Below are positions 36,015 to 47,159 of a stretch of DNA of 64,000 nucleotides, piece after piece. The notes below the pieces were generated by a model that was not told the DNA's origin, ran no database searches, and was given only the letters and a program-made list of their open reading frames with translations. The position numbers were made by a program, and so were the translations under genes. The first letter of the stretch is position 1; each line of letters begins with the position of its first letter. The stretch is from Physella acuta (taxonomy: Eukaryota > Mollusca > Gastropoda > Physidae): contig NW_026731570.1 in the NCBI RefSeq assembly GCF_028476545.1, forward strand, positions 818,001-882,000. Reading direction: 5' to 3'.

Positions 36015-39000
36015 GTAACCTCACAATTATAACCCTCAACATACAAAGTACAAGATACAAAGACAAGTTTTTAAGACAATTAATCGACAAACATAAACCT
36101 GACTTCATTTTATTACAAGAAACTAATTTCAAAAATAAATACACAGCAGACAAATTCACTCACAACTTAGGGTTAACTCAAGCACACCACAGCTACAGTT
36201 CACTAATCACGGGAAGCGGGTCAACAATTTTTAACACATCAAACAAGTTCAACATAACAGACACGCACGCCGACTCTGAGGGAAAATTAGCAATAGTTAC
36301 AATCGAGGGACAAGAGGGAAAACTAAGCATAGTCAATGTACACGGACCACATGGACCAAAAGACAGTAAATTTTATGAAAACCTGGAACATTTATTAACT
36401 AACAGATATAACCAACATGACATCATTTTGGCCGGGGACTTCAATTTCGTGGAAGACAGATTAGACATTTTAGGACCAAAAGACGTAATTCGAAACCGTT
36501 TAACCGCAGACAAACCACACGCCAACTCAATCAACAACATTAAAACATATTTCAATTTAGTCGACACATACAGAGCGCAATATCCACACACCATACAAAC
36601 CACCCACGGAAGTAACACATCTGGGAATAGATTCCGTCTAGACAGAATTTACGCCCCATCGAACATGAAAATCAACAAAGTAGAACACCTATTCTCAACA
36701 CTACAGTTTAGTGACCATACAGCAGTCCTGACAACTTTAAAAAACGAACAAATACAAAACAAACCAAAACACAACACATATTGGAAATTCAATAATACAC
36801 TCTTACTAGACGAGCGCTACATTAACATTATAAAGGACTTAATAAAATTTTACACGCAGTCATCACCAAAATTTAACAAAATCCAACATTGGGAAGATTT
36901 AAAACAAGACATTAAGCGGGTATCTATCCAATATGCATGTAGCATTAATAGCGTAAGGACCCACATAGAAACTAAATTAGAAAAACAATTAAGTATACTG
37001 AAAGGAATCAACAACAACAAAGAACAAATAGACGCAACAGAAACAGAACTTTCTAAAATACAAGAGCACAAATATAGAGGGGCGCAAATTAGAAGTAGAA
37101 TCGAACAAATAGGCTCGGAAAATCCCACACACCACACCTTAATTTTAGAACAAAGCTTTCAGAGGGCAAAACAAATCACACATCTCATAGATAACAACAA
37201 CCAAGAGACGACTGACCCTAAAAAAATTCAATCAATATTTAGAGACTATTATACGCAACTATATAAGTTCGAAGAGACAAACATAGACATACAAGACAAA
37301 TTCCTTAAGTTTATTAAACCATTACATGACAGCGACAAAATTAATATTGACACCCCCTTTCAGCCAGTCGACATAACCAAAGCCATACTGAAATTAAATT
37401 CAAATAAATCGCCAGGGCCGGACGGCCTGACAAGCGAATTTTTTAAAGCCTTTTCAACCGACCTAATTACTCTCCTTTTAGCTACCTTTAGAGAAATGTT
37501 TCTGCTAGAACAATGCCACGAAAATTTCAACAGATCATACATAACATTAATACGCAAACCCAAAACCGATCCTAAACTAACCCAAAACTATAGACCTATT
37601 TCTCTCCTAAACACTGATTACAAAATCCTATCCAAAGCTCTAGTCTCCAAAATTGAACCGCACTTGCATAAAATTATAAATGTAGACCAACAATGCAACA
37701 TCACAGGTAGGAACATACAAAATCACAATCACTTAATTAGAGACATCATCCACTACACACACGAGAAAAACACACAAGCATGCATACTCAGTTTAGATCA
37801 AGAAAAAGCCTTCGACCGGGTAGCTCACAAATACCTTCACAAAATCTTAGAAGCAAACAATTTAGGACAATACTTTACGACATGGATAAAAATAATCTAT
37901 TTTAATGCACATAGTCACTTACTGATAAACCATAATATTTCCCAACCCTTTAGAATAAATAAATCAGTCAGACAAGGTTGTCCCCTATCTCCAATCCTTT
38001 ATATACTAACACTCGAACCCCTTTTAGAATGCATTAGAAACACTAGAGACATTAGAGGAATCGACATCCCAAATCAATTAAACAAAAAAATTCTAGCGTA
38101 CGCTGATGATACAGCTTTTACGCTCCAAACCGAAAAATCTATCATACTAATAACAGACATTTTCCTTGACTTTGGGCTGGGCAGCGGGTCAAAAATTAAC
38201 CTAACGAAAACCAAAATTATGGGACTTGGACGGTGGATCAACAAACTCAATTACCCACTAAACATGCTAGGTACCAACAAACTAAAACTTTACGGCATAA
38301 CCCACTATAGTAACCCACACACCAACAACGATGATGAATGGAAACAAGTATTAAGCAAAATCCAAAACACCATAGCACTTTATAAATTTAGCTCAACAAC
38401 AATTTTTGCTAGGTCATCTATAATTAATAGGTATGTCATCCCCAAAATCACCTATATAGCCACGGCTAAAACAATCCCAAAGCCAACAATTAAACATCTG
38501 AATAAAATCATTAGAGAGTACATATTTCAGACCACAATTTCAAACATTAGCCACAACACTTTAGTACAAAACAAACTTCATGGAGGAATAAACCTGCACG
38601 ATATACAGACCAAAATCAATACATTCAGACTAACACACATTAGCAGAATAATTAGCCAACCAAACTTTCACCCTCTAGCTCACTACTATATAGGCATTCA
38701 GCTAAACAAACTTACAAAACTCAATAATACAACCCCACATTACATAGGAGGAAAACACAGTCCCTTTTACACAGAATGTTTACAAATATTAAAAAACAAT
38801 GAAAAACTTGTTCACAAAAAGTCACAAAACATTTACAAAAAGTTAGTGCAAAAGCTCTCAACTCCACTATACAACAGAATTCAATGGTGTCGGAAATACG
38901 CTCTAACAGACACAATGGACACCTTCAGAAACCTACACCTCAAAACCATCACACCCAAAGCCAGGGAAATAACTTACAGACTCATCTACAATTCAACACC

Positions 39001-39358
39001 CCTAGCAAAACAACAGAAACCATTTTGCCCACTATGCAGACAAAACACACCCGAAACCGAAACGCACATCTATTTAGAATGCCCCACCATACAAAACATG
39101 AAAAAGACGCTAGAAAACAAAATAATAAAAAACGGGACCTACAATATCGATATAGTCATAACTCTAAACAAAATCCCAATACAAAGAGATAGGACGGACC
39201 TAGAGCAAAAAGCAAGGACGGTAGCTATATATAGACAGACTATTTGGAACAGCAGAATAAAAGCAAAACACGATAAGGTACAGTTCACGGGACACGTACT
39301 AGACTTGATTTATCGTAGACGACTCGACAATGACAGCAGTCAAACACATATACCATAA
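35987..39358 (+). CDS. LINE ORF2: APE-type endonuclease and reverse transcriptase
   Basis: Open from 35987 (after a stop at 35984) to TAA at 39356-39358, about 1,120 codons. The recognisable protein starts near SNLTIITLNIQ at 36014. Endonuclease: QET at 36116-36124, VHGPH, GDFN at 36434-36445, RLDRIYAP and SDH at 36710-36718. Reverse transcriptase: SPGPDGLTSEF, RPISLLNTDYK, DQEKAFDRV, RQGCPLSP and the catalytic YADD at 38099-38110. C-terminus: CPLC-X10-H-X4-C, a motif common in Tx1/L1-type ORF2. The first in-frame ATG is at 36665, after most of the endonuclease, so the start must involve frameshifting, reinitiation or a non-ATG codon. All catalytic motifs I can check are present. Together the domains would nick target DNA and prime reverse transcription there. 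Confidence 0.9.
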   Translation, partial: GGPGFKGSVSNLTIITLNIQSTRYKDKFLRQLIDKHKPDFILLQETNFKNKYTADKFTHNLGLTQAHHSYSSLITGSGSTIFNTSNKFNITDTHADSEGKLAIVTIEGQEGKLSIVNVHGPHGPKDSKFYENLEHLLTNRYNQHDIILAGDFNFVEDRLDILGPKDVIRNRLTADKPHANSINNIKTYFNLVDTYRAQYPHTIQTTHGSNTSGNRFRLDRIYAPSNMKINKVEHLFSTLQFSDHTAVLTTLKNEQIQNKPKHNTYWKFNNTLLLDERYINIIKDLIKFYTQSSPKFNKIQHWEDLKQDIKRVSIQYACSINSVRTHIETKLEKQLSILKGINNNKEQIDATETELSKIQEHKYRGAQIRSRIEQIGSENPTHHTLILEQSFQRAKQITHLIDNNNQETTDPKKIQSIFRDYYTQLYKFEETNIDIQDKFLKFIKPLHDSDKINIDTPFQPVDITKAILKLNSNKSPGPDGLTSEFFKAFSTDLITLLLATFREMFLLEQCHENFNRSYITLIRKPKTDPKLTQNYRPISLLNTDYKILSKALVSKIEPHLHKIINVDQQCNITGRNIQNHNHLIRDIIHYTHEKNTQACILSLDQEKAFDRVAHKYLHKILEANNLGQYFTTWIKIIYFNAHSHLLINHNISQPFRINKSVRQGCPLSPILYILTLEPLLECIRNTRDIRGIDIPNQLNKKILAYADDTAFTLQTEKSIILITDIFLDFGLGSGSKINLTKTKIMGLGRWINKLNYPLNMLGTNKLKLYGITHYSNPHTNNDDEWKQVLSKIQNTIALYKFSSTTIFARSSIINRYVIPKITYIATAKTIPKPTIKHLNKIIREYIFQTTISNISHNTLVQNKLHGGINLHDIQTKINTFRLTHISRIISQPNFHPLAHYYIGIQLNKLTKLNNTTPHYIGGKHSPFYTECLQILKNNEKLVHKKSQNIYKKLVQKLSTPLYNRIQWCRKYALTDTMDTFRNLHLKTITPKAREITYRLIYNSTPLAKQQKPFCPLCRQNTPETETHIYLECPTIQNMKKTLENKIIKNGTYNIDIVITLNKIPIQRDRTDLEQKARTVAIYRQTIWNSRIKAKHDKVQFTGHVLDLIYRRRLDNDSSQTHIP
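35999..36005 (+). promoter_or_regulatory. Candidate -1 frameshift heptamer T TTA AAG
   Basis: In ORF1 frame the codons are GTT TTA AAG; slipping back one base gives TTT AAA, entering the ORF2 frame two codons before the ORF1 stop. It fits the X XXY YYZ pattern with Z = G, which is usually weaker than A or U. No downstream pseudoknot was evaluated. Confidence 0.4.
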
Positions 39359-40710
39359 CTAACAACACCAAAACGTAAAGAACATATTACACTGCTTTTG
39401 CCACCTGGAACGCCTAATCGAACTGACACATCCCCCTTTCATCACACCCTCTCCGCCCCAATCCCTAAACCTCATGATCCCAATATCAAATTTCCCCTCA
39501 AAACTGCATCCCCTCGTCCTATTAAGTACTATGTTAAACAGTGACAATGATGTATTATCCAAATACATTTCTAACAACATCAATGTAACCCCCACCCCCC
39601 AACCCCCATGTCCCCACTTTGTGTCGCATCATTTATCATTTGGCATTTCATTTACCTATTGTTGCTTTTAGTGTATTGTTTAATTTATAAAGCTTACAAA
39701 CATTGTAAAGCTATCATTTGTTACTATATTACTATTATCATATATGTAAGGTACTTTGGTCCACAACGTACAAATGACCCCAATGACCAGTACTCCTTTT
39801 GTATTCATTGTATTATCACCAAATTCACACTTACAGTTGTTTCGTTAACTTTACTAACTCTTTTATGTGAACACCCTTTTATTTTTATCTATAAAACTTC
39901 ACTGTATCCCTACACGTGATAGCTACACGCCTACACACCCCTAACCTGTCGGTACTAAACATTCATCTAAACATAAACACCGACTCGAACATAACAACCT
40001 TTCACCCTCCCACTAATTCGCTCACACAGCAATCTGTTCGTCAAACCCTCCCCCCCCCCACCCACACACACTACAAATGGAAACACCTCAGCAGTCAGAT
40101 AACACAGCACAAAATTTGACGCTTGGCTTGCCTTAAAACACGCAGTCACCCTCTCCACGCCTCGTCAGACACATCTACCCACTCCCCCCTCTCCCCCTCT
40201 ATCCACTTACCCTCAGACATGAAAACACCACTTTCCCTTTAACTGTTCCAACGACCCCACCACCCACCCCAACATCAATTTCGAATATCTATTCATTTAC
40301 TTTTTAAAGTTCTAAATCTTGTTTCTTTCCCCTCCTTTTTACACAGCAACCTTTTAAAAACTCAATGCGACCAGTACATAAATAAACACTCTTTTAACTA
40401 GTCAACTTACTTTGTTTCCCTACATTGAAAATGCTCCACTGGCCCTTTGTCAATCTCGGAAAATATCCTTTCCACTCCCCACCCAGACTTCTGACACGTT
40501 TATTTGACCTTCACCCCCTTTACTACCATCTATTGTAATTTTTGTTATAATCATATGCATGACATCATGTAAATATTCATTATGTACATGTTTAAAACCT
40601 TTCGTTTTCTTTTGAAACTATGTAACAAAAATGTAATGTTGATGTATTTGTTTTAATTGCAAATAAAAGTATTAAAAAAAAAAAAAAAAATTAAAAAAAA
40701 AAAAAAAAAA
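39359..40710 (+). other. LINE 3'UTR and A-tail
   Basis: About 1.3 kb, C-rich then AT-rich, with no convincing ORF, ending GCAAATAAAAGTATT followed by two A-runs separated by TT. Its distal part recurs at 43,985-44,345 and, more divergently, at 17,390-17,850. It lacks the CTCTTGCTGC hairpin found in the ORF1-only 3'UTRs. Confidence 0.75.
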
Positions 40711-42415
40711 TTTCCTATTTAAGTCCACGACAAATCCTGGGCCCCACCCCCTGCAGCTAAGTCAACAACCGCAACATCTTGTCCAACACAGGAAGAATGT
40801 CCATACCCCCATCCAGTTGAAACACCCACCGTGAAAGCACTCATTACCCCAAGAGGTCAACCAAACTTGCGAGGCCATATAATAAGACAGCCTATCAGCA
40901 ATCATCAAACTCTTCTACTCAATCCTTGCAGAGCTGACACCCGGTACTTCCTCTCACAAGCCCTAGACGTCACCACAATACACAACACTTGCAGAACACA
41001 CGGTCCATATACCCTGCAGTTCTCACTTCATGAAAACGACAAAATTAACGGGACCCTTAGATGGGTAGAACCTAAACTTGACAATGCTACACTCATACAA
41101 GCACCACGCCTATTCAGGAATAAAGAGCAATCCATAAATACAATCCCACACACTAACAATCGCAGCCCTTCTGTCTATATACACGGATAAACCAACATCT
41201 ATCTCACACTACATCACAATAAACTACAAAAACAAATCACTCACTATCCTAATCTCTTTCGCCGGGAGAAGACAAGCGTGTCAAATCTGTTCCTCCACCC
41301 TACACTGGACGAACCATCGCCAACAAACGCCTTCAGACACACCACTGCAGGAAGACCCAACAGCACAACCAACAGCTCCAGCAAAAACAACGCAGCCGAC
41401 AACCCTAAAACCAGCACCACGATCAACTGTAAAATTAACAACGCCTGTGACAACAGGGATCGCAATACAGCCAGTCATCTCCGTTTCCCAAAGCCCAGTC
41501 ATGGACACATCTGAATCAACGGTCTTGAAGACGCCAACATCTGAATCAACGGTCTTGAAGACACCAATATCTGAATCAATTGTCTTGAAGACACCAACAT
41601 CTAAATCAACGGTCTTGAAGACGCCAACATCTGAATCAACGGTCTTGAAGACGCCAACATCTGAATCAACGGTCTTGAAGACGCCAACATCTGAATCAAC
41701 GGTCTTGAAGACACCAACATCTGAATCAACGGTCTTGAAGACGCCAACATCTGAATCAACGGTCTTGAAGACACCAACATCTGAATCAACGGTCTTGAAG
41801 ACGCCAACATCTGAATCAACGGTCTTGAAGACACCAACATCTGAATCAACGGTCTTGAAGACACCAACATCTGAATCAACGGTCTTGAAGACGCCAACAT
41901 CTGAATCAACGGTCTTGATACACCAACATCTGAATCAACGGTCTTGAAGACGCCAACATCTGAATCAACGGTCTTGAAGACACCAACATCTGAATCAACG
42001 GTCTTGAAGACGCCAACATCTGAATCAACGGTCTTGAAGACGCCAACATCTGACCATGGCGAAGCAGCACAACATCCAGTAACAAGCATGTATGTAGTCA
42101 CCACCCAGATCTCGACACCAGAGAAAGAAACTTCCGGCCCTCAAAATTCACCACAGCAAACAATCGTGGAAACATCAACAACAAACAATCGTGGAAACAT
42201 CAACATCAAACAATCGTGGAAACATCAACAACAAACAATCGTGGACACATCAACAACAAACAATTGTGAAACATCAACAACAAACAATCGTGGAAACATC
42301 AACAACAAACAATCGTGGAAACATCAACAACCAAAAGGAAGAAAGAGGACAGCCCAGAAAAGAAGAAAACATCAAAAACAGCTAAAGTTAATGAAGGTGA
42401 CAACGTGTCAGCAGC
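40711..42415 (+). pseudogene. Decayed ORF1 element with coding minisatellites
   Basis: Begins directly after the LINE A-tail. 40,831-41,190 encodes RGQPNLRGHIIRQPIS and KINGTLRWVEPKLDNATL, matching ORF1, with a stop at 41,188. The knuckle region follows in a shifted frame (CQICSSTLHWTNHR, last Cys replaced). From 41,511 a 30-bp minisatellite, then a 25-bp one (CAATCGTGGAAACATCAACA, about 42,162-42,330), occupy the linker. Ends in a basic KRRKHQK segment before X at 42,420. Confidence 0.7.
41511..42052 (+). repeat. 30-bp coding minisatellite, about 18 units (TSESTVLKTP)
   Basis: Unit ACATCTGAATCAACGGTCTT plus GAAGACGCCA. Units alternate GACGCCA and GACACCA variants. One unit near 41,917 is 29 bp, shifting the frame for the remaining units. 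Confidence 0.95.
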
Positions 42416-42419
42416 CACC

Positions 42420-44345
42420 ACCCCGTTTTAGCGCTTGTAAAAACTCGTTAACATAAAGGGTTTAAGACATGTTTTTCCCCTTACTATTTAGTCTTAGATA
42501 CAGGGCTAACAAAAGTACCGTTATACAAGTAACGTAATAAGTCACATAATCCGAAGGTTGATTATAGACCACACCCTGAAGGGCAACAACTCTGACCCAC
42601 GAGAAAGATTGAAGAAATGTACACTGGATGTCTGGACAGAAGAAATGTATACTGGATGTCTGGACAGAAGAAATGTACACTGGATGTCTGGACAGAAGAA
42701 ATGTACACTGGATGTCTGGACAGAAGAAATGTACACTGGATGTCTGGACAGAAGAAATGCGCTTTCTTTTTCCTCTTGTGTATTATAGCAGAGTCCATCA
42801 CACTGTGTTTATTTCAGACTTTTTCTCCCGGGGTGGGATGGGTGGGGGGTAACTGGTATGTAAGAAGAAACTCTGATCAACAAACTTGAACTAATCCCGA
42901 ACACCCACACACAACATGCGTCCACTAATCCCACCACACACAACATGCGTCCACTAATCCCACAACACACAACATGCGTCCACTAATCCCACCTACACAC
43001 AAAATGCGTCCATTAATCTCCCTTCCCCCCAAAAACAAACACACCCCTACTGATACCTAACACCTCCAAATCAACTAACATACACACAATAAACCCCTTC
43101 ACATAAACAGTAGATATTATTGTAAACACACCAATGCAAATCATTTGCCTTGCCTACACCACAACACAGTCATTTCGCCAACACTAAATTCTCCCGCACT
43201 AAATTCTCCCGCACTAAATTCTCCCACAATGAATTCTTCCACACTAAATTCCGCCGCACTAAATTCTCCAATAATGAATATCCCACACTAAATTATCCTA
43301 CACTAAATTCTTCCACACTAAATTATCTCACACTAAATTCTCCCACACTAAATTCTCCCACACTAAATTCTTCCACACTAAATTATCTCACAGTAAATTC
43401 TGCCAGACAAAATTTTCCCACACTAAATGCTCCCACACTTAAAATCTCACAAATCTAAACTCGATACACCAAAATCGCCCAAACATTCAACTCCGCCATA
43501 TTAGATTCCATCACACACCTCCCCCACCCCCACGTGAAACTAAATATTGACTCAGATTATTAGTTTTAGTCCCGAGAATGCACCAAGGTGTAACACAGTT
43601 CACAGCGATTTGCTGTCGTCTTTTGTTTGTTTGAAAGTATCTCGCATGTGGAACTTTATTGTCAGGGGAGAAAACAAACAATGTTTTTTTTTCAAGGGAG
43701 GTAATTTTAAAATTAAACAATAAAAGTAAGAGAAAAATGTAGTAAACCATTTTAAAATAAAAACAAGTAAACAGACATTTATATTAATTATAGAAAAATA
43801 AATGTAGAAAAATAATCTAAACATTTGATGACTTTTTACACGATGGTTATTACAACTCTCAGTAATTGTTGATGTCAATCCAACAACAATATTTAAATGT
43901 AACTAGTATCATCCAGCTGTTATATTAATACCAAGAAGTAAGAATATATATTAATAACTAACATAAATTAGATCATATGGCTTCACATGACTTTTGAAAA
44001 CTCAATGCGACCACTACAACACCCTTTCAACTAGTCAACTTAAGTTGTTTCCCTACATAGAAAACGCTTCACTGTCCCATTGACCCTCTCTGAAAAATTT
44101 CCTTTCCTCTCCCCACCCAGACCTCTGACACTTTCATTTGACCTTCACCCCTTTTACTGTCATCCTTTGCATTTTTTTTTATAATCAAATGCATGACAAA
44201 TACATGACATCATGTAAATATTCATTATGTACATTTGCAAAACCTTTCGTTTTCATTTGGTGTTCAAAATTATGTTAAAAAATTTGATGTTGATGTACTT
44301 GTTTTAATTGCAAATAAAAGTATTAAAAAAAAAAAAAAAAAAAAT
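42420..44345 (+). mobile_element. ORF-less LINE derivative with full leader
   Basis: X block (42,420-42,605), 28-bp tandem (TGTACACTGGATGTCTGGAC, about 5.5 units, 42,615-42,765), CATGCGTCCACTAAT array (42,900-43,020), 15-bp array (43,175-43,440), conserved module (43,570-43,936), ~50 bp, then LINE 3'UTR (43,985-44,320, ending GCAAATAAAAGTATT) and an A-tail to 44,344. No ORF1 or ORF2. This is the best single view of leader module order. Confidence 0.8.
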
Positions 44346-44382
44346 CTGCTTTACTGATGTCTCACTTAATATGTTAGCGCAG

Positions 44383-44480
44383 GGTCGGCAACCTGCGGCT
44401 CCCTTGATGTCATGGTGAGGCTCTCCAGTTCCATGCACAATGGTTAATAATTGTATAGTTTCATTTTCAAAAGTGATAGA
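44383..44480 (+). mobile_element. Solo hAT left end
   Basis: CAGGGTCGGCAACCTGCGGC and ~95 bp of subterminal sequence without a partner end. Confidence 0.6.
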
Positions 44481-45329
44481 AATATTATACTGTAAAGAAA
44501 AGCAACTTTAAATAGGATTAGAAAACTCATCAGATAACAGAATAGGTGAGGTAGAAAGTATACGGGCAGCCGTTTGGGCACCAGGCCCAGCCCCACAGCC
44601 GCTGTAAGCAGCACCATGGCGACTATTCCATGTTTGCCACTGCCCAAGGGCCGCCCTTTACGATTGTCGTTACATTGGGAATGTTATTTTATTCAGAATG
44701 CATTCCTCTACCTGTCAGTATGCAATAATTTGACCTGAGTGACGAAGTATGTTAGTTATTAGTTTCCTACGGTTGAGCTATAAGGTACTGGACTCTGGGT
44801 TCGCGTGGGGTGAAAGATAAGCCTTGTGAGAACCGAAAGACAGAAGCGACCGATACAGTAATCAAACCGATATCCAAACCAGTTAGTCGGAGTTTGCCGT
44901 GCTGAGGCCTGCCTGGCAATGAAAGATACCTACTGAACCAGTGGTGTCCGTAAAGAAAACACACTCGTCGGTCATGAAGATTAAATATTAGTGAACATTG
45001 ATTGGCCGCAGGAAATATTTTTTTGTACGAGCAAAAATTCTTTCGGTACCTTATAAGTTCCGTTACGTGATGTCAGACAAATCAACCGGGAGATTATCAC
45101 GTGATTCCGTGCACGCGAGCCTCGTGTGAGTAACGTCATCATATTGTGTGACACGTCATCATATTGTGTGACACGTCATCACTCAGGTGACCTAGGACAC
45201 AACGCGACAAAAATCTAGTACAACGTAGGGTGATTAACATAAATTTAAGAACCGAAGAATAAGATAGAAAAAGAGATAAAGACAAACCTTTATTTACACA
45301 TTTTCTCCCTAACATTTCTTTAAAAAAAA
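44481..45329. other. No gene recognised
   Basis: Mixed-composition sequence with a GC-richer patch (44,560-44,660), a tRNA-like string (GGACTCTGGGTTCGCG near 44,790) and a short direct repeat ACGTCATCATATTGTGTGAC at about 45,132 and 45,154. No supported ORF. Confidence 0.4.
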
Positions 45330-46654
45330 ATTAGTATGGCGATGCTAACACCGTATACTGTGGTTATTTATAGATCCCATGTTGCTGTTTTATTGACAGA
45401 ACCACAATATCAATACTAACTTGTTCGGGTAGGGTTGGCGGGGGGGGGGGGGGGGTGAGATTTCGATCAGAGTTTACCTCCATGATGTGTGACGTCACGA
45501 CAATAAACGGCTTATGATCACATGCATGATTGATGCTGGGAGATGGGTATCACGTGACAGATGCTAAGAGAAAGTTATTTCATTCCGTGGTCCGGATTAC
45601 TAGTGGGCTAATTATGGTCTAGTTTTCAAGGGTCCGGTTAAATCAGTGGCGCGGTTAGTTTAGCGGTCCGGCTAACTCAGCTTTCCGGCTAACGCAGTGG
45701 TCCGGCAAAAATCAGTGATCCGGCTTACGGGTCCGTCTAATTCACTTGTCCGATACTCAGTGTTCCGGTTAACTCATTGGGTCCGGCTAATTTAGTATTC
45801 CGGCTAACCCAGTGGTACGGCTAGTTTAGTGGTTCGGCTAACTCTGTGGTCCGGCTAACTCTGTGCTCCAGCTAAATCATTGGTCCGGCTTACGGGTCTG
45901 GCTAACTCAGTGTGCCGGCTAGCTCCGTGATCCGGTTCACTAAGTGTTCCGGCTGACAGGCCCGGCTAAGTGTTCCGGCTACCGGGTCCGGCTATCCTGC
46001 CACGTGTCAAACAGATCCGGTTACCGACCTTGTTACCACGGCGCTGATTGTGTTTCTCACCCGGCTGGTCAATGATTACTGCACGTGCTACTGGGGTGTA
46101 CTCACGCCGCGCTAATCCGTGTACCCGTACGAATGCCATCTAGAGAGTGATTGGTAATTTTTTTGTGTGTTAAGAACTGCTGAAGAATTAGGGAGAGGTG
46201 GGGGTGGGGTGAAGCGGGGGTAAAATGCCCACAGATTATTAGTGTTAGTCCAAGTGCACCAAGGTGTAACACAGTTCACAGCGGTTTGTGTCGTCTTCTG
46301 TTTGGGTCAAAGTATTTCACGCGTTGAACTTTTTTGTCAGGGGAAATAACAAGCAATGTTTTTTTTTCAAGGGAAGTAATTATATAATTAAACGATAAAA
46401 AGAAAAGAAAAAAGTGTTAATATATATTGAAATAAAAACAAATAAACAAACGTTAGTATTAATTATAAAAAATTAAACTACAAAAAAAGAATTTAAAACA
46501 TTTGGTGATTAATAACAAAATGTTAATCACAACTCCTAGTAATTGTTAGTTGCTAATCAAAGAATAAGTGGACAATAGTATCAACCAGCTGTAATATTTA
46601 TACCAAGAAAGCTAATTTTAATATGTTGTTAGCGGAAATCGAAATCTCGTACGT

Positions 46655-46863
46655 CAGGGGTCGGCAACCTGCGGCTCGCGAGCCGCATGCGGCTCTTTTG
46701 ATATCAAGATGCGGCTCTCCAGCTCCTTGCACAAATACTAATAATCTTAATAAAAAAAAAAAAATATTTGAAATGAAAAATTTTTAGTGGCTCTTTAAAA
46801 CCAGGGAAATTTTTAAAAATTGTAACTTTTGGCTCTTCCGCTTCAAAAGGTTGCCGACCCCTG
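46655..46863. mobile_element. hAT MITE present only in the right arm
   Basis: CAGGGGTCGGCAACC terminal repeats with exact 8-bp duplication TCGTACGT at 46647-46654 and 46864-46871. The left arm has no element near 12,580, so it inserted after the duplication (or was lost on the left). Confidence 0.9.
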
Positions 46864-46956
46864 TCGTACGTATATACATTTACATCTTACTCAGTTCTTA
46901 GTTGGGAGGCTAATTTTTAATTTACCATATTTCAGCCTGACGACACCCACCTAGGA

Positions 46957-47146
46957 CAGGGGTCGGCAACCTGCGGCTCCCTTGATATTAAGATGCGGCT
47001 CTCCAGCTCCTTGAACAAATACTAATAATCTTAATAAAAAAATAAAATATTTGAAATTTTAAAAATGTTAATGGCTCTTTAAAACCAGGGAAATTTTGAA
47101 AATTGTAACTTTTGGCTCTTCCGCTTCAAAAGGTTGCCGACCCCTG
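46957..47146. mobile_element. hAT MITE shared with the left arm
   Basis: Terminal repeats as above with target duplication ACCTAGGA at 46949-46956 and 47147-47154. Same site and orientation in element A as 12,283-12,472 and 58,777-58,982. Confidence 0.9.
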
Positions 47147-47159
47147 ACCTAGGAGGAAT

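Larger units (their letters stand above)
33610..40710 (+). mobile_element. Autonomous Tx1-like LINE, apparently complete
   Basis: Order: X block (33,610-33,850), 15-bp array (33,950-34,175), spacer, conserved module (34,355-34,720), ORF1 (34812-36014), ORF2 (open 35987-39358), 3'UTR ending GCAAATAAAAGTATT and an A-rich tail at 40,674-40,710. Both frames are uninterrupted. RT text such as RPISLLNTDYKIL and LDQEKAFDRV is typical of the L1/Tx1 branch. The 5' boundary is uncertain because the upstream chimera is in the same orientation; I see no clear target duplication. Confidence 0.85.

Noticed and set aside
33610-43936. Leader copies flanking the LINE considered as long terminal repeats
   Set aside because: The same leader is scattered in both orientations, followed by ORF1 or 3'UTR and A-tails; no integrase, protease or primer-binding site. 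The RT and endonuclease are of LINE type.
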